This document shows positions 38,040 to 46,596 of a stretch of DNA of 64,000 nt, piece by piece; the first letter of the stretch is position 1; the number at the start of each line of letters is the position of its first letter. Under the pieces are notes generated by a model. The model made no database searches, had not been told where the DNA came from, and was given only the letters and a program-made list of their open reading frames with translations. Origin of the DNA: JADJEK01 sp052034255 (GTDB taxonomy: Bacteria > Planctomycetota > B15-G4 > JADJEK01); contig JBPOIU010000019.1 of the NCBI GenBank assembly GCA_052034255.1, positions 1 to 64,000 of the forward strand, in the 5' to 3' direction. The position numbers and the translations under genes are program-made.

Positions 38040-38444
38040 ATGTCCAAGGCCGAACTCGAACTCCTCGACTTGCACGTCGCGCTCGCGAAGAAGCGGTTGC
38101 GCGATGCGCTGCGCGAAAGCGGTCACGCGTTGCGCTCCACGATCGACCCATCGCCGTGGATCCGGGCGCATCCCGAGGGTTCGGTATGGACGACCTTCGC
38201 GATCGCGTGCTTCGCGGGGCGCCGACTGCGGCGTCGAGCACCGCGTCCGCCGCGCCCCGAAGTCAGGGAAGCGCGATCGGATGACAAGTCGCGCGCGACG
38301 GCGACGCGGACGCCCTGGCGCGCCGCGCGCGTGGTGATGCGCTTCGCGCGCATGAGCGTGCGGCAGTGGCTCGTCGATCGACTTCTGGACGTCTGGAACG
38401 ACAACCGCGACGTCGGCCGCCCGCGGAGCCCACGCGTCGCGTAG
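38040..38444 (+). CDS. Small basic protein, YqjK-like position in the DUF883 operon
   Basis: 134 residues. The start (MSKAELELLDLHVALAKKRLRDALRES) is a helix similar in place and character to YqjK. The hydrophobic patch VWTTFAIACFAGRRLRRR could be a short membrane anchor but is short, and it is followed by many Arg/Pro residues. The second half is a basic amphipathic segment (RAARVVMRFARMSVRQWLVDRLLDVWND). No enzyme motif is present. It is separated from the holin-like gene by 6 bases. The identification rests on gene order and the N-terminal helix. Confidence 0.6.
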   Translation: MSKAELELLDLHVALAKKRLRDALRESGHALRSTIDPSPWIRAHPEGSVWTTFAIACFAGRRLRRRAPRPPRPEVREARSDDKSRATATRTPWRAARVVMRFARMSVRQWLVDRLLDVWNDNRDVGRPRSPRVA

Positions 38445-38447
38445 AGT
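38442..38447 (+). promoter_or_regulatory. -10-like TAGAGT before the RNA methyltransferase gene
   Basis: CGTAGAGTCCGC lies ten bases before the ATG at 38458, overlapping the preceding stop. The distance suggests a leaderless transcript, as with TAGACT at 19785. Confidence 0.3.
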
Positions 38448-38457
38448 CCGCGCCGCC

Positions 38458-39678
38458 ATGCGCCATGGACTCCCGCTCGACCGAGCCACCGCCACCACCC
38501 AAGCGCCCGTCGCCTGCCCGCATTTCGGGCCGTGCGGCGGCTGTTCGCTGCTCGACGTGCGTTACTCGGAGGAAGTCGGGATGAAGGAAGCCGCGTTCGC
38601 GCGGCTCGTCCGCGGCTCCGACGCGTTGCGCAAAGCGAAGATCCTCCCGCTGCTGCGCGCGCGCGAGCCGTTGTTCTATCGCACGTCGTTGAAAGTCCCG
38701 TTCGGTCGCCAGGACGGCGCCGTCGTCACCGGCTTCTTCAAACGCCGCACGCACGCGATCGTCGACCTCACGGGTTGCGCGATCCAGGATCCGACGCTCA
38801 CGGCGCTGTTGCTGGACGTGAAGCGCTTCGCCGCGGCGATCGGCGTCCCGATCTACGACGAGAGCACGCATCGCGGCGTGCTGCGGCATTTCCTCGCGCG
38901 CGTCGGTTCGGGCACGCGCGAGCTGCTCTGCGGATTCGTGGTCCGGGTGGGCGGCGACAAAGCGATTCGCGAGTTGGCTCAGGCGACGATGGAGGCGTGG
39001 GGCGACCGCGGCCTGGTCGGCGTCGTCGAGAACGTCAACGGCGCGCGCACGAACGTGATCCTCGGCGACGTCACGCACACGCTGCAAGGTCGCGGCCATC
39101 TCGAAGAGCACGCCGACGCGCTGCGTTCCCGCACGCCACTGGAGGCGTTCGTCCAAGTGAACGCCGCGCAAGCGAGCGCGCTCTATCGCGAAGTCGCGCG
39201 CCGACTCGCGCCGTTGGAAGGCAAGCGCATCGTCGACCTCTACTCGGGATTCGGGCCGATCGCACTGCGCCTCGCTCACGCCGGCGCGCGCGTGGTCGCG
39301 ATCGAGCGCAATGCGGTCGCGGCGCGCGAAGGCGAACGGGCCGCGGCGGACAACGGGCTCGCCGAGCGCGTGTCGTTCCTCGCGGCCGATGCCGAGCACG
39401 GGTTGCGCGCGACCGATGCCGACGGACTCGATGCGGTCGTCGTCGATCCGCCGCGCCGCGGGCTCGCGCCGGGGCTGATCGCCACGCTGAAGAGCCTGGC
39501 CTTCGCGCGCATGGTCTACGTGTCTTGCAACCCGGAGACGTTCGTCCGCGATCTCGAAGCCCTCGCGCCCGAGTTGCGCGTCACGGAACTGCGCCCCGTC
39601 GACCTCTTCCCGCGGACCGAGCACCTCGAGTCGATCGCGGTGCTCGAGCGCTTCGTGCCGCGCCGTCCCACGGCGTAG
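38458..39678 (+). CDS. 23S rRNA (uracil-5-)-methyltransferase, RlmC/RlmD/TrmA family
   Basis: 406 residues. The family methylates uracil C5 in RNA using a Cys nucleophile and S-adenosylmethionine. A likely [4Fe-4S] cluster motif is Cys20, Cys26 and Cys29 (CPHFGPCGGCS), with a later Cys in the domain. The SAM motif is IVDLYSGFGPIALRL, the catalytic block is VDPPRRGL, and the nucleophile loop is YVSCNPETF. The C-terminus LFPRTEHLESIAVLER is also typical. The TRAM domain of RlmD is not obvious at the N-terminus. The gene is independent of the yqj-like trio although only 13 bases follow the preceding stop. Confidence 0.88.
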   Translation: MRHGLPLDRATATTQAPVACPHFGPCGGCSLLDVRYSEEVGMKEAAFARLVRGSDALRKAKILPLLRAREPLFYRTSLKVPFGRQDGAVVTGFFKRRTHAIVDLTGCAIQDPTLTALLLDVKRFAAAIGVPIYDESTHRGVLRHFLARVGSGTRELLCGFVVRVGGDKAIRELAQATMEAWGDRGLVGVVENVNGARTNVILGDVTHTLQGRGHLEEHADALRSRTPLEAFVQVNAAQASALYREVARRLAPLEGKRIVDLYSGFGPIALRLAHAGARVVAIERNAVAAREGERAAADNGLAERVSFLAADAEHGLRATDADGLDAVVVDPPRRGLAPGLIATLKSLAFARMVYVSCNPETFVRDLEALAPELRVTELRPVDLFPRTEHLESIAVLERFVPRRPTA

Positions 39679-39730
39679 CCCCGGTCCAGACTGCTCGCTC
39701 CGCAGCGAAGCCGACCTCGCGTTCGCGGGG

Positions 39731-39736
39731 TAGACT
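39731..39736 (+). promoter_or_regulatory. -10-like TAGACT before the di-haem peroxidase gene
   Basis: GGGGTAGACTCCGGG lies 27 bases before the ATG at 39764. It matches the TAGACTCC box at 19785-19792, suggesting a common vegetative -10 in this genome. Confidence 0.35.
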
Positions 39737-39763
39737 CCGGGCCCCTATTGCCGCCGAGCTCCC

Positions 39764-41350
39764 ATGGATCGCCTCCGCTCCGCCCTGATCGCCGCATGGT
39801 TCGCGTCCGCGGGCGGCGCGGTCGCGCACGGGCAGGCCACCGCGCCGGCTCCCCCCGAAAACCCGACGACCGCCGCCAAAGCCCTGCTCGGCAAGGCCTT
39901 GTTCTGGGACGAGCAGCTGTCGGCGACGCGCACGATGGCCTGCGGCACCTGCCACCGCTTCGACGCCGGTGGCGCGGATCCGCGCATCGGCATCCACCCG
40001 GGTTTCGACGGAGTGTTCGGCACCGCCGACGACGTGCGCGGCTCGCCGGGGGTCGTGGCGACCGATGCGACCGGCGTCTACCAGCTCGCCGCGCCGTTCC
40101 CGTTCGCCGAACAAGTGACGAAGCGGCGCGCACCGTCGGTGATCGACGCCGCGTTCGCGCCCGCCTTGTTCTGGGACGGGCGTGCCGACGCGACGTTCGA
40201 GGATCCGCAGAGCGGTGCCGTCGTCGCGACCGGATTCGCGGCGTTGGAATCGCAGGCCGCGGGGCCGCCGGTGAACGCGCAGGAGATGGCGCATTTCGGC
40301 ACCACATGGGCCGATGTCGCGGCGCGCATCGCGACAGCGAAACCGTTGGCCCTCGCGCTCGACGTGCCGCCGCCGCTCGCGGGGTTCATCGCGGATCGCA
40401 CGTACCCCGCCCTGTTTCGCGACGCCTTCGGGTCCGCGGACGTCACGCCGCAGCGCATCGTGTTCGCGCTGGCGGCCTACGAGCGCACGTTGACGTCGTC
40501 CGATTCGCCGTTCGATCGCTACCTCGAAGGCGTGGACGGAGCCCTGACCGAGCTCGAGTCCGAAGGCCTCGCGGTGTTCGACGGCGCCGGCAAGTGCTTC
40601 CTGTGCCACTCCGGGCCGCAACTGACGAATCACGGCTTCTTCAACATCGGCGTGCGGCCCGCGGTCGAGGATCCGGGCCGGTTCCTCGTGACCGGAGTCG
40701 CCAGCGACTTCGGACGCTTCAAGTCGCCGACGATGCGCAACGTGGCGTTGCGCGCACCGTACTTCCACGACGGCAGCGCCGCGACGCTGATGGACGTCAT
40801 CGAGTTCTACGACCGCGGTGGCGACTTCCACGAACATCAGAGCGAGCTGATCGAACCCCTCGGCCTGACCGCGCAACAGAAGCTCGCGCTGGCGCAGTTC
40901 CTGACGACCGCCACGCTGGACCCGCGGCTCGCGACCGGGCTGCCGCCGTTCGACCGGCCGACGCTGTACAGCGAAACCGATCGCGTGCCGTCGATCGTCG
41001 CAGCCGGCACACCGGGGACCGGTGGAGTGATGCCGCGCCTCGTGGCCTTGGAGCCTCCGTTCGTCGGCAATCCGTCGTGCGCCCTGGCGCTCGCCGAAGG
41101 ACTCGCGGCGGCACCGGCGTTCTTGTTCGCGACCGGAAGCGCCGGATCTCCGCCGTTGGCGCTGCTCCCGCTCGGGGTGCTCGCCGGTTCGGGTTCTGGC
41201 GGCTACATCAGCTTCACTGCCGCGATTCCCCGCGACCCGACGCTGATCGGCACGGTGCTGCGCTTGCGCGGGATCGTCGTGGATGCCGGCGCGGTCGGCG
41301 GACTCGCGACGACTCCGACCGTGGAGTTCCGCTTCTTCGACGTGCCGTGA
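39764..41350 (+). CDS. Secreted di-haem cytochrome c peroxidase / MauG-like protein
   Basis: 528 residues with a signal peptide (about 1-24). Two c-type haem sites are present: Cys60-Gly-Thr-Cys63-His64 and Cys278-Phe-Leu-Cys281-His282. The core matches the CcpA/MauG fold: LGKALFWDEQLSATRTMACGTCH, RRAPSVIDAAF, FWDGRA, SPTMRNVALRAPYFHDGS, and DVIEFYDRGG near 350. These enzymes reduce peroxide or oxidise a protein side chain. The last ~130 residues leave the peroxidase core and resemble the planctomycete C-terminal beta module also seen on the subtilisin and the sugar dehydrogenase. A short TAGACT promoter box precedes it. Confidence 0.88.
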   Translation: MDRLRSALIAAWFASAGGAVAHGQATAPAPPENPTTAAKALLGKALFWDEQLSATRTMACGTCHRFDAGGADPRIGIHPGFDGVFGTADDVRGSPGVVATDATGVYQLAAPFPFAEQVTKRRAPSVIDAAFAPALFWDGRADATFEDPQSGAVVATGFAALESQAAGPPVNAQEMAHFGTTWADVAARIATAKPLALALDVPPPLAGFIADRTYPALFRDAFGSADVTPQRIVFALAAYERTLTSSDSPFDRYLEGVDGALTELESEGLAVFDGAGKCFLCHSGPQLTNHGFFNIGVRPAVEDPGRFLVTGVASDFGRFKSPTMRNVALRAPYFHDGSAATLMDVIEFYDRGGDFHEHQSELIEPLGLTAQQKLALAQFLTTATLDPRLATGLPPFDRPTLYSETDRVPSIVAAGTPGTGGVMPRLVALEPPFVGNPSCALALAEGLAAAPAFLFATGSAGSPPLALLPLGVLAGSGSGGYISFTAAIPRDPTLIGTVLRLRGIVVDAGAVGGLATTPTVEFRFFDVP

Positions 41351-41411
41351 CGGGCAGTCGAACGATGCGGCGCCGCGAGGGACTCGATCTGCCGTCCGTC
41401 GCGCGACGGGT

Positions 41412-42260
41412 TCAAGGCGCCTTGCGCGCGACCACGTAGGCGATCCAGACGCCCTCGTTCTCGAAGTGCGCGCGCCGTCGATAGACGCCGTCGCCCTCCT
41501 TCTGTTCCTCGTCCCAACCGTCGGTGTAGACCGCGCTCTCCGCGAATCCCGCTTCCGCGAGCGCATCGCGCAATTCGGCCAGGGTCCACAGCCGCCAGTC
41601 GTACGTGAACGCGCGCTTGAACGTGCGGCCGTCGCGCAACTCGAAATCGATGTGGCACAGGAAATCGTGCGAGATCGCGTCGAACCGCGCCTGGCGCCAC
41701 AGGTAGGTGAAGCGCGGGACGCGCGTCCCATCCAGCAACGTCGTCGCGGCGATCGGCCGGCGGTCGGTGGACTCCTTCAACGCGTCCGTGCCGCCGAATG
41801 CGTCGAGCACGAACACGCCGCCTGGCTGCAGCGAACGCAACGCGGCGCGGAAGTACGCCACGAGGTCGGCGCGACGCTTGAACACCCAATAGGAGAAGTT
41901 CAGCGCCGCGATGCACTCGACGCGCGGCTCCGTGACCTCGAGCACGTTCGCGTGCAGCAGACGCACGCGCGAGCGCGTCGCGACGTCGAGCGGCCGCACA
42001 TTGCGCTTCACGGCCTGGGCGAGCACGTGCGCATCCAGATCGACGCCGATCGCGAGGTGCGAGCGGTCGCGCCGCGCGAACGCGCAGGCGATCGCCGCAG
42101 TCGCGCAGAAGTCCTCGCGCAGGATGCGCAGTGCCCGGCCGTTGCTGCGCTCGAACACCCGGGCGCAGAAGTCGAGGTCGGCATCGACGCACTGCACCGA
42201 CGCCTCGTACAGCGCGTACTTGTCGACGCGCACACGCGCTTGGTTGGTCCGCTTCGCCAT
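41412..42260 (-). CDS. SAM-dependent methyltransferase, substrate unknown
   Basis: 282 residues. The seven-stranded methyltransferase core is visible with LRILREDFCATAAIACAFARRDRSHLAIGVDLD (motif I and acidic end), VRLLHANVLEV and AALNFSYWVFKRRADLVAYFRAALRSLQPGGVFVLDAFGG. The start (MAKRTNQARVRVDKYALYEASVQ) resembles a class of planctomycete and chlamydial methyltransferases, but no substrate can be named. There is no signal peptide. It is convergent with the peroxidase gene and follows the second kinase on the same strand after 71 bases. Confidence 0.82.
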   Translation of the reverse strand: MAKRTNQARVRVDKYALYEASVQCVDADLDFCARVFERSNGRALRILREDFCATAAIACAFARRDRSHLAIGVDLDAHVLAQAVKRNVRPLDVATRSRVRLLHANVLEVTEPRVECIAALNFSYWVFKRRADLVAYFRAALRSLQPGGVFVLDAFGGTDALKESTDRRPIAATTLLDGTRVPRFTYLWRQARFDAISHDFLCHIDFELRDGRTFKRAFTYDWRLWTLAELRDALAEAGFAESAVYTDGWDEEQKEGDGVYRRRAHFENEGVWIAYVVARKAP

Positions 42261-42331
42261 CGCCGCTCCGTCGTCTTCATCCGCAAGGGCGGAGGAAGGT
42301 AGCGACCGCGGCGCGATCCGCGAGCGGAAGT

Positions 42332-43600
42332 TCAGACCTGCGGTGAAACGTCGACGATGCGCAGCACGACCGCGCCAGGCGCGGTGCGCGCCGGCAGCGA
42401 GGGCAGCACCCGGCCCAGGATCAGCGGGTCGAGTTGGCGTCCTGCCGCATCGAACTCGTAGGCCGCCGCTTCGCCGCAGGCTCCGCCCTTGCGCTCCAGG
42501 CGCTCGACTTCTCCGCGCAAGCGGACGATCTCGGCGGCGCACAACGTCAACGCCGAGCCGACGATCAACGCGACGCAGCCCGCGACCCGATGTTCGAAGA
42601 GGCCGCGCAGCCACCGGCCGACCAATGTCGGCGGGCTCCATCCGAGCGGTTTGCCGTCGAGCCACCGCTTCAAGTCCGTCGCCATCGCGTCGACGCTCGG
42701 GTAGCGGTCGGCCTTGCGCTTCGCCAACGCTCGATCGAGGATCCGCTCGAGTTCGCCGCGGAGCTTCGGATCGGAGCTGCCGATGCGCCGGGGCTTCGCA
42801 TGCAGCACGACCTGCGCCGCCTCGTGGACCGAGACCGCGCCGACGTCGTAGGGCAGTGCTCCGGTCAGCAGCTCGAACAGCACGACGCCGAGCGCATAGA
42901 GGTCGCTGCGTGCGTCGACGTCTTCCGGTTTGCCGTCGCACTGCTCCGGGCTCATGTACTGGAACGTCCCGAGCACTTGCCCGACCTCGGTCTGCGTGCC
43001 GTCGTTCTGCCGCAAGGCGGAGCGCGCGACGCCGAAGTCGATCAGCTTCAGGCGGCCGTCCGCGTCCACGAGCAGGTTCGCGGGCTTGAGATCACGGTGG
43101 ATGACGCCATTGCGGTGCGCGTAGCCGACCGCGTCGCAGGCAGCGAGGAACAGGCGCACGCGGTCGCGCACGTCGAGGGTCCGCAGTTTCGCGAACTCGG
43201 TGATGGGACGGCCGCCGCGGACCAACTCCATGACGAAGAACGGCACCGGACCGAGATCGCCCGCGAGGCCGGTCGGCCGGTGCGTGCCCGCGTGATGGAC
43301 GCGGGCGATGTGCGGATGATCGAGATCGGCGAGCAGCGTCGCTTCGCGCTCGAAGCGCGCGAGGACGGACCGGGACGCGAGACCGGTGCGCAGGACCTTC
43401 AACGCCACGGCGCGCCGTGGCTGGTCCTGCTCGGCTTCGAACACGGTCCCCATGCCTCCGGTGCCGAGCAGGCCGACGATGCGGAAGCCGCCGATCGTCT
43501 CCGGAAGTGCGAACGGCAGCGACTCGTCGGCGGCGTCATGGACCTCGGTGAGGTCCTTGAACGTCGACTTCGTCGCTTGTTTGTCCGCGAGCTGTTTCAT
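42332..43600 (-). CDS. Hanks-type Ser/Thr protein kinase with one membrane helix
   Basis: 422 residues. Kinase motifs are complete: GTGGMGTV glycine loop, VALKVL lysine, HRDLKPANLL catalytic loop, DFGVAR and MSPEQ. After the domain (about 36-310) one membrane helix is seen (VAGCVALIVGSALTLCAAEIV), then a short heptad-like stretch (LRGEVERLERK) and a small terminal domain of about 55 residues. The C-terminus is short compared with the TPR kinase at 30701, so the sensory part is minimal. No partner or substrate is indicated by the neighbours. Confidence 0.92.
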   Translation of the reverse strand: MKQLADKQATKSTFKDLTEVHDAADESLPFALPETIGGFRIVGLLGTGGMGTVFEAEQDQPRRAVALKVLRTGLASRSVLARFEREATLLADLDHPHIARVHHAGTHRPTGLAGDLGPVPFFVMELVRGGRPITEFAKLRTLDVRDRVRLFLAACDAVGYAHRNGVIHRDLKPANLLVDADGRLKLIDFGVARSALRQNDGTQTEVGQVLGTFQYMSPEQCDGKPEDVDARSDLYALGVVLFELLTGALPYDVGAVSVHEAAQVVLHAKPRRIGSSDPKLRGELERILDRALAKRKADRYPSVDAMATDLKRWLDGKPLGWSPPTLVGRWLRGLFEHRVAGCVALIVGSALTLCAAEIVRLRGEVERLERKGGACGEAAAYEFDAAGRQLDPLILGRVLPSLPARTAPGAVVLRIVDVSPQV

Positions 43601-43755
43601 GGGTCCTACGCCGGGCAGCGCCGACCTCGTCCGTTCAACGAATCAGCCAGCCGCCCGTTTGGTCGCACTTCGAGCGATTTCCGTTCGCCTCTTTTGCGGT
43701 CGATTTGCGGTTCTTCGACCCCGGATCGGCCACGAATCGCCCCAAGGGCAGCGAT

Positions 43756-45039
43756 TCATGCGGTTTCCGACGGTGTCCCGCGTGCTTCCGGAGGTGTCCA
43801 ACGCGAACGGTGGGCCAACACCCACAGCACCCCTGGAAGCAGCAACGACGCGCCAGAAACGACCGCCACCGATCGCGGGTTCCAGCCCCAATCGTCCAGG
43901 GCATGTCCCGTCGCGAGCATGGCGAGGCTGAACGTGACGGTGAACAGCGACAGCTCCGCCGAGAAAACCCGGCCTCGGAAGCGATCCTCGACCTTCCCCT
44001 GCAACAAGACCGTGCTGAAGACCCAGCTGACGCTGGAACCCAAATGGCCGAGCGCCAACAGCGCGCAGCCGATCCAGAAATTGCCCGCCTGCGCGAATGC
44101 GGTGAAGAACAGCGCGGCGACGAAGAAGCCCCACGCGATGACCCGACGCATCGCGGCGCCGTCGCGGCCGCAGAGCATGCGACCCACGAAGGGGCCGACG
44201 CCGGTGCCGAGGGCGCGGGCGACGAACAGCAAACCGGTCCACAGATCGATGCGATCGTCGGGCGGCAGGATGTCCTTCGCGAACACGTAAAGGAGCAGCA
44301 ACGTGCCGCCGGACAGACCGAGACCGGCTTTGACCAGCACCAACGACAGCACGGCGCGATGGCCCGTGATGTAACGGAAGCCCTCGAACAGGTCGACGAA
44401 GCCGCTGGTCCAGCCACGCCCCGAGGTGGTGACCCGGGGCGCCGGCACGCGGCGGGCGACTTGGCTCACGCACAGCGCGGACAGCAGGAAGCTCGCCGAG
44501 TCGATCAGGAACGCCGGCGCGAGTCCGGCGAACTCGATCACGATCCCGGCCAGCGCCGCGCCGATCGCCAGCATGACGGACCACGTCGCCGCGGACAGGG
44601 CATTGGCGGTCGCGAGCTGATCCGGGCGTACCAGGCTCGGGATCAATGCGGTCTTCGCCGGCTCGAACAACGCGGTCAGCGCGACCTGCGCGGCGATCAG
44701 GGCATAGATCCCCATGACGTCGCCGCGGTCGTCGGCCCACAGGAAGGCCGGCACCAGCGCCGCCCGCAGGATGTCCGACAGCAGCAGGACGAAGCGGCGA
44801 TCGACGCGATCGATCCACACGCCGGCCAACGGCGCGATGACCAGATGCGGCAGCATCCGCAGCATCAGCGACAGCGCCTGCTCGGTGCCGGACGCTCCGA
44901 GCCGGTCGAGCAGCCGCATCACGGCGATCTGGTTGAACCAGTCGCCGGCCTGGCTGATCACCTGCCCGTACCAGAGGTAGCGGAACTCGCGGTTGCCGCG
45001 CAGCAACTCGGAGAACTCGCGGAAACCGGACTTCGCCAT
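43756..45039 (-). CDS. MFS transporter, MFS_3 / enterobactin-exporter-like
   Basis: 427 residues with about twelve membrane helices. Family-like motifs are RYLWYGQVISQAGDWFNQIA at the start, PLAGVWIDRVDRRFVLLLSD (the loop 2-3 motif), LIPSLVRPDQLATANAL and AFLIDSASFLLSALCVSQV. This is the bacterial exporter branch that includes EntS-like proteins; the substrate is not predictable here. A 7-bp hairpin (arms 43734-43740 and 43751-43757) overlaps the stop. The gene is divergent from an SDR gene with 152 bases between starts. Confidence 0.88.
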   Translation of the reverse strand: MAKSGFREFSELLRGNREFRYLWYGQVISQAGDWFNQIAVMRLLDRLGASGTEQALSLMLRMLPHLVIAPLAGVWIDRVDRRFVLLLSDILRAALVPAFLWADDRGDVMGIYALIAAQVALTALFEPAKTALIPSLVRPDQLATANALSAATWSVMLAIGAALAGIVIEFAGLAPAFLIDSASFLLSALCVSQVARRVPAPRVTTSGRGWTSGFVDLFEGFRYITGHRAVLSLVLVKAGLGLSGGTLLLLYVFAKDILPPDDRIDLWTGLLFVARALGTGVGPFVGRMLCGRDGAAMRRVIAWGFFVAALFFTAFAQAGNFWIGCALLALGHLGSSVSWVFSTVLLQGKVEDRFRGRVFSAELSLFTVTFSLAMLATGHALDDWGWNPRSVAVVSGASLLLPGVLWVLAHRSRWTPPEARGTPSETA

Positions 45040-45191
45040 GGATGCTCGGGACGGAGACGAACGGCCAGGAGTCTATATCGAAGTTCACGATTCCGTTCTG
45101 CCGCGAGGCCGAGCGAGACGCGCGCGGGCGGTGGCGGACTTGTTCGATCGGCGGCTGGCCTCCGTCCGCCGCACCCGGTACGACGAGCGCC

Positions 45192-45959
45192 ATGAACGAA
45201 CTCCTCCCCCACAAGCTCGCGTTCGTCACCGGAGCCACCAGCGGCATCGGCCGCGCCACCGTCCTGCGCTTCGTCCGGGAGGGCGCCCGCGTCGCCGCGG
45301 TCGGCCGCAACGCCGCTGCGCTCGAGGCCCTGGTCGCGGAAGCCGGTTCCCCCCATGTCGTGCCGATCGTCGCGGATCTCGCGCACGACGCGGCGCGCGC
45401 GGCCGCGGTCGACCGTGGCCGCCAGGAGCTCGGCGGCATCGACGTCCTGGTCAACGCGGCCGGGATCTTGGAAGGTGGTTCGCTCGAAGCCACCGACCTC
45501 GCCCGCTTCGACCACAGCATGGACGTGAACCTGCGCGTCCCGTTCGACCTGATGCGGCGCCTGCTCCCGGACCTCATCGACCGCAAGGGCAACGTCGTCA
45601 ACGTCTCCAGCGTCACGGGCACGCGGGCGTTCCCCGGCGTGCTCGCGTACTGCGTGTCGAAGGCGGCGCTCGATCAGCTCACGCGCTGCGCGGCGCTCGA
45701 GCTGGCCCCGCGCGGCGTCCGCGTGAACGCCGTCAACCCGGGCGTCGTGCGCACCGGGCTGCATCGCAACGGCGGCATGGGCGAGGACGCGTATCGCGCG
45801 TTCCTCGAGCGCAGCAAGGAAACGCATCCTCTCGGCCGCGTCGGCGAGCCGGAGGACGTCGCCGCACTGATCGCGTTCCTGGCGTCGGACCAGGCCGGCT
45901 GGATCACCGCGGCGACGATGCCGATCGATGGCGGCCGCGCGGAGACGTGCGCGCGGTAG
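45192..45959 (+). CDS. Short-chain dehydrogenase/reductase
   Basis: 255 residues, a classical SDR. The cofactor motif is TGATSGIG (13-20), followed by VNAAGIL, the NVSSVTG serine strand and the YCVSK Tyr/Lys pair, then the PGVVRTGL and closing ATMPIDGG typical of NAD(P)-dependent oxidoreductases. The residue after the second strand (VGRNAAALEAL) suggests NADP preference. It stands alone between the MFS gene and a convergent orphan, so the substrate is unknown. Confidence 0.9.
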   Translation: MNELLPHKLAFVTGATSGIGRATVLRFVREGARVAAVGRNAAALEALVAEAGSPHVVPIVADLAHDAARAAAVDRGRQELGGIDVLVNAAGILEGGSLEATDLARFDHSMDVNLRVPFDLMRRLLPDLIDRKGNVVNVSSVTGTRAFPGVLAYCVSKAALDQLTRCAALELAPRGVRVNAVNPGVVRTGLHRNGGMGEDAYRAFLERSKETHPLGRVGEPEDVAALIAFLASDQAGWITAATMPIDGGRAETCAR

Positions 45960-45961
45960 CC

Positions 45962-46435
45962 CTACTCCGCGAAGCGCATCGCGTGGATGCGAAGCCCCTT
46001 CGAGGTCGCGACGAACGTCAACTCGTGCATCTCGGCTTCGTCGCGCTTCGTGATCCAGTAGTCGCGCTTGCCAGCCACCGTGACCGACGCTCCGAGCTCA
46101 CCGTCTTCGAGACAGTCGGCGCCGCACCACTCGCGATCGAGCGGCGGGCCGTCCTCGTTGACGGCCACGCGAACCGTCGAACCGTCCGCGGTCGAGAACG
46201 TCACTTCGACACGCGCGGCCGTGTTCGTGATCGTGCATGACGAACCCTCGGCCGCGGCGCTCTCGATGTAGCCGTCGCCGTGGATCCACGCGCCTTCGAG
46301 GCGCACCAGGCCGATCTTCGGATCCGAGATTCCTTTGTGGACGACCGGGGTTCCGGGCGTCATGGGTTCCTTGTTCGCGATGCGATCCGACCCGATACCG
46401 AGTACGAGATTCGCAGTGACGGGGCCGTCGCCCAT
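45962..46435 (-). CDS. Hypothetical soluble protein, possible ligand-binding beta domain
   Basis: 157 residues, no clear family. There is no signal peptide, and Cys residues occur as CTI and REWCGADCLED. The C-terminal pattern (RVEVTFSTADGSTVRVAVN followed by ELTFVATSKGLRIHAMRFAE) has the look of the carbohydrate-binding-like module that ends some DipZ/thioredoxin-type proteins. The first part is unassigned. The start at 46435 is supported by CTGGAGAG just upstream, so it is not a truncation artefact. It is convergent with the SDR gene two bases away. Treat the function as unknown. Confidence 0.55.
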   Translation of the reverse strand: MGDGPVTANLVLGIGSDRIANKEPMTPGTPVVHKGISDPKIGLVRLEGAWIHGDGYIESAAAEGSSCTITNTAARVEVTFSTADGSTVRVAVNEDGPPLDREWCGADCLEDGELGASVTVAGKRDYWITKRDEAEMHELTFVATSKGLRIHAMRFAE

Positions 46436-46596
46436 GATTTGCTCTCCAGGCTTGATCTCGATCGTCGCGCTCGAAGTGGCGGCAACCGCTCTGCAGTACC
46501 CGCGCGAAGGGCGCGGATCCTAGCAGCCCGAGGTCGGAGTCCGACCCGATTCGAGTCGCGGAGCACGCCGACCGACGTCGTCCCCGCGATGTCGGA

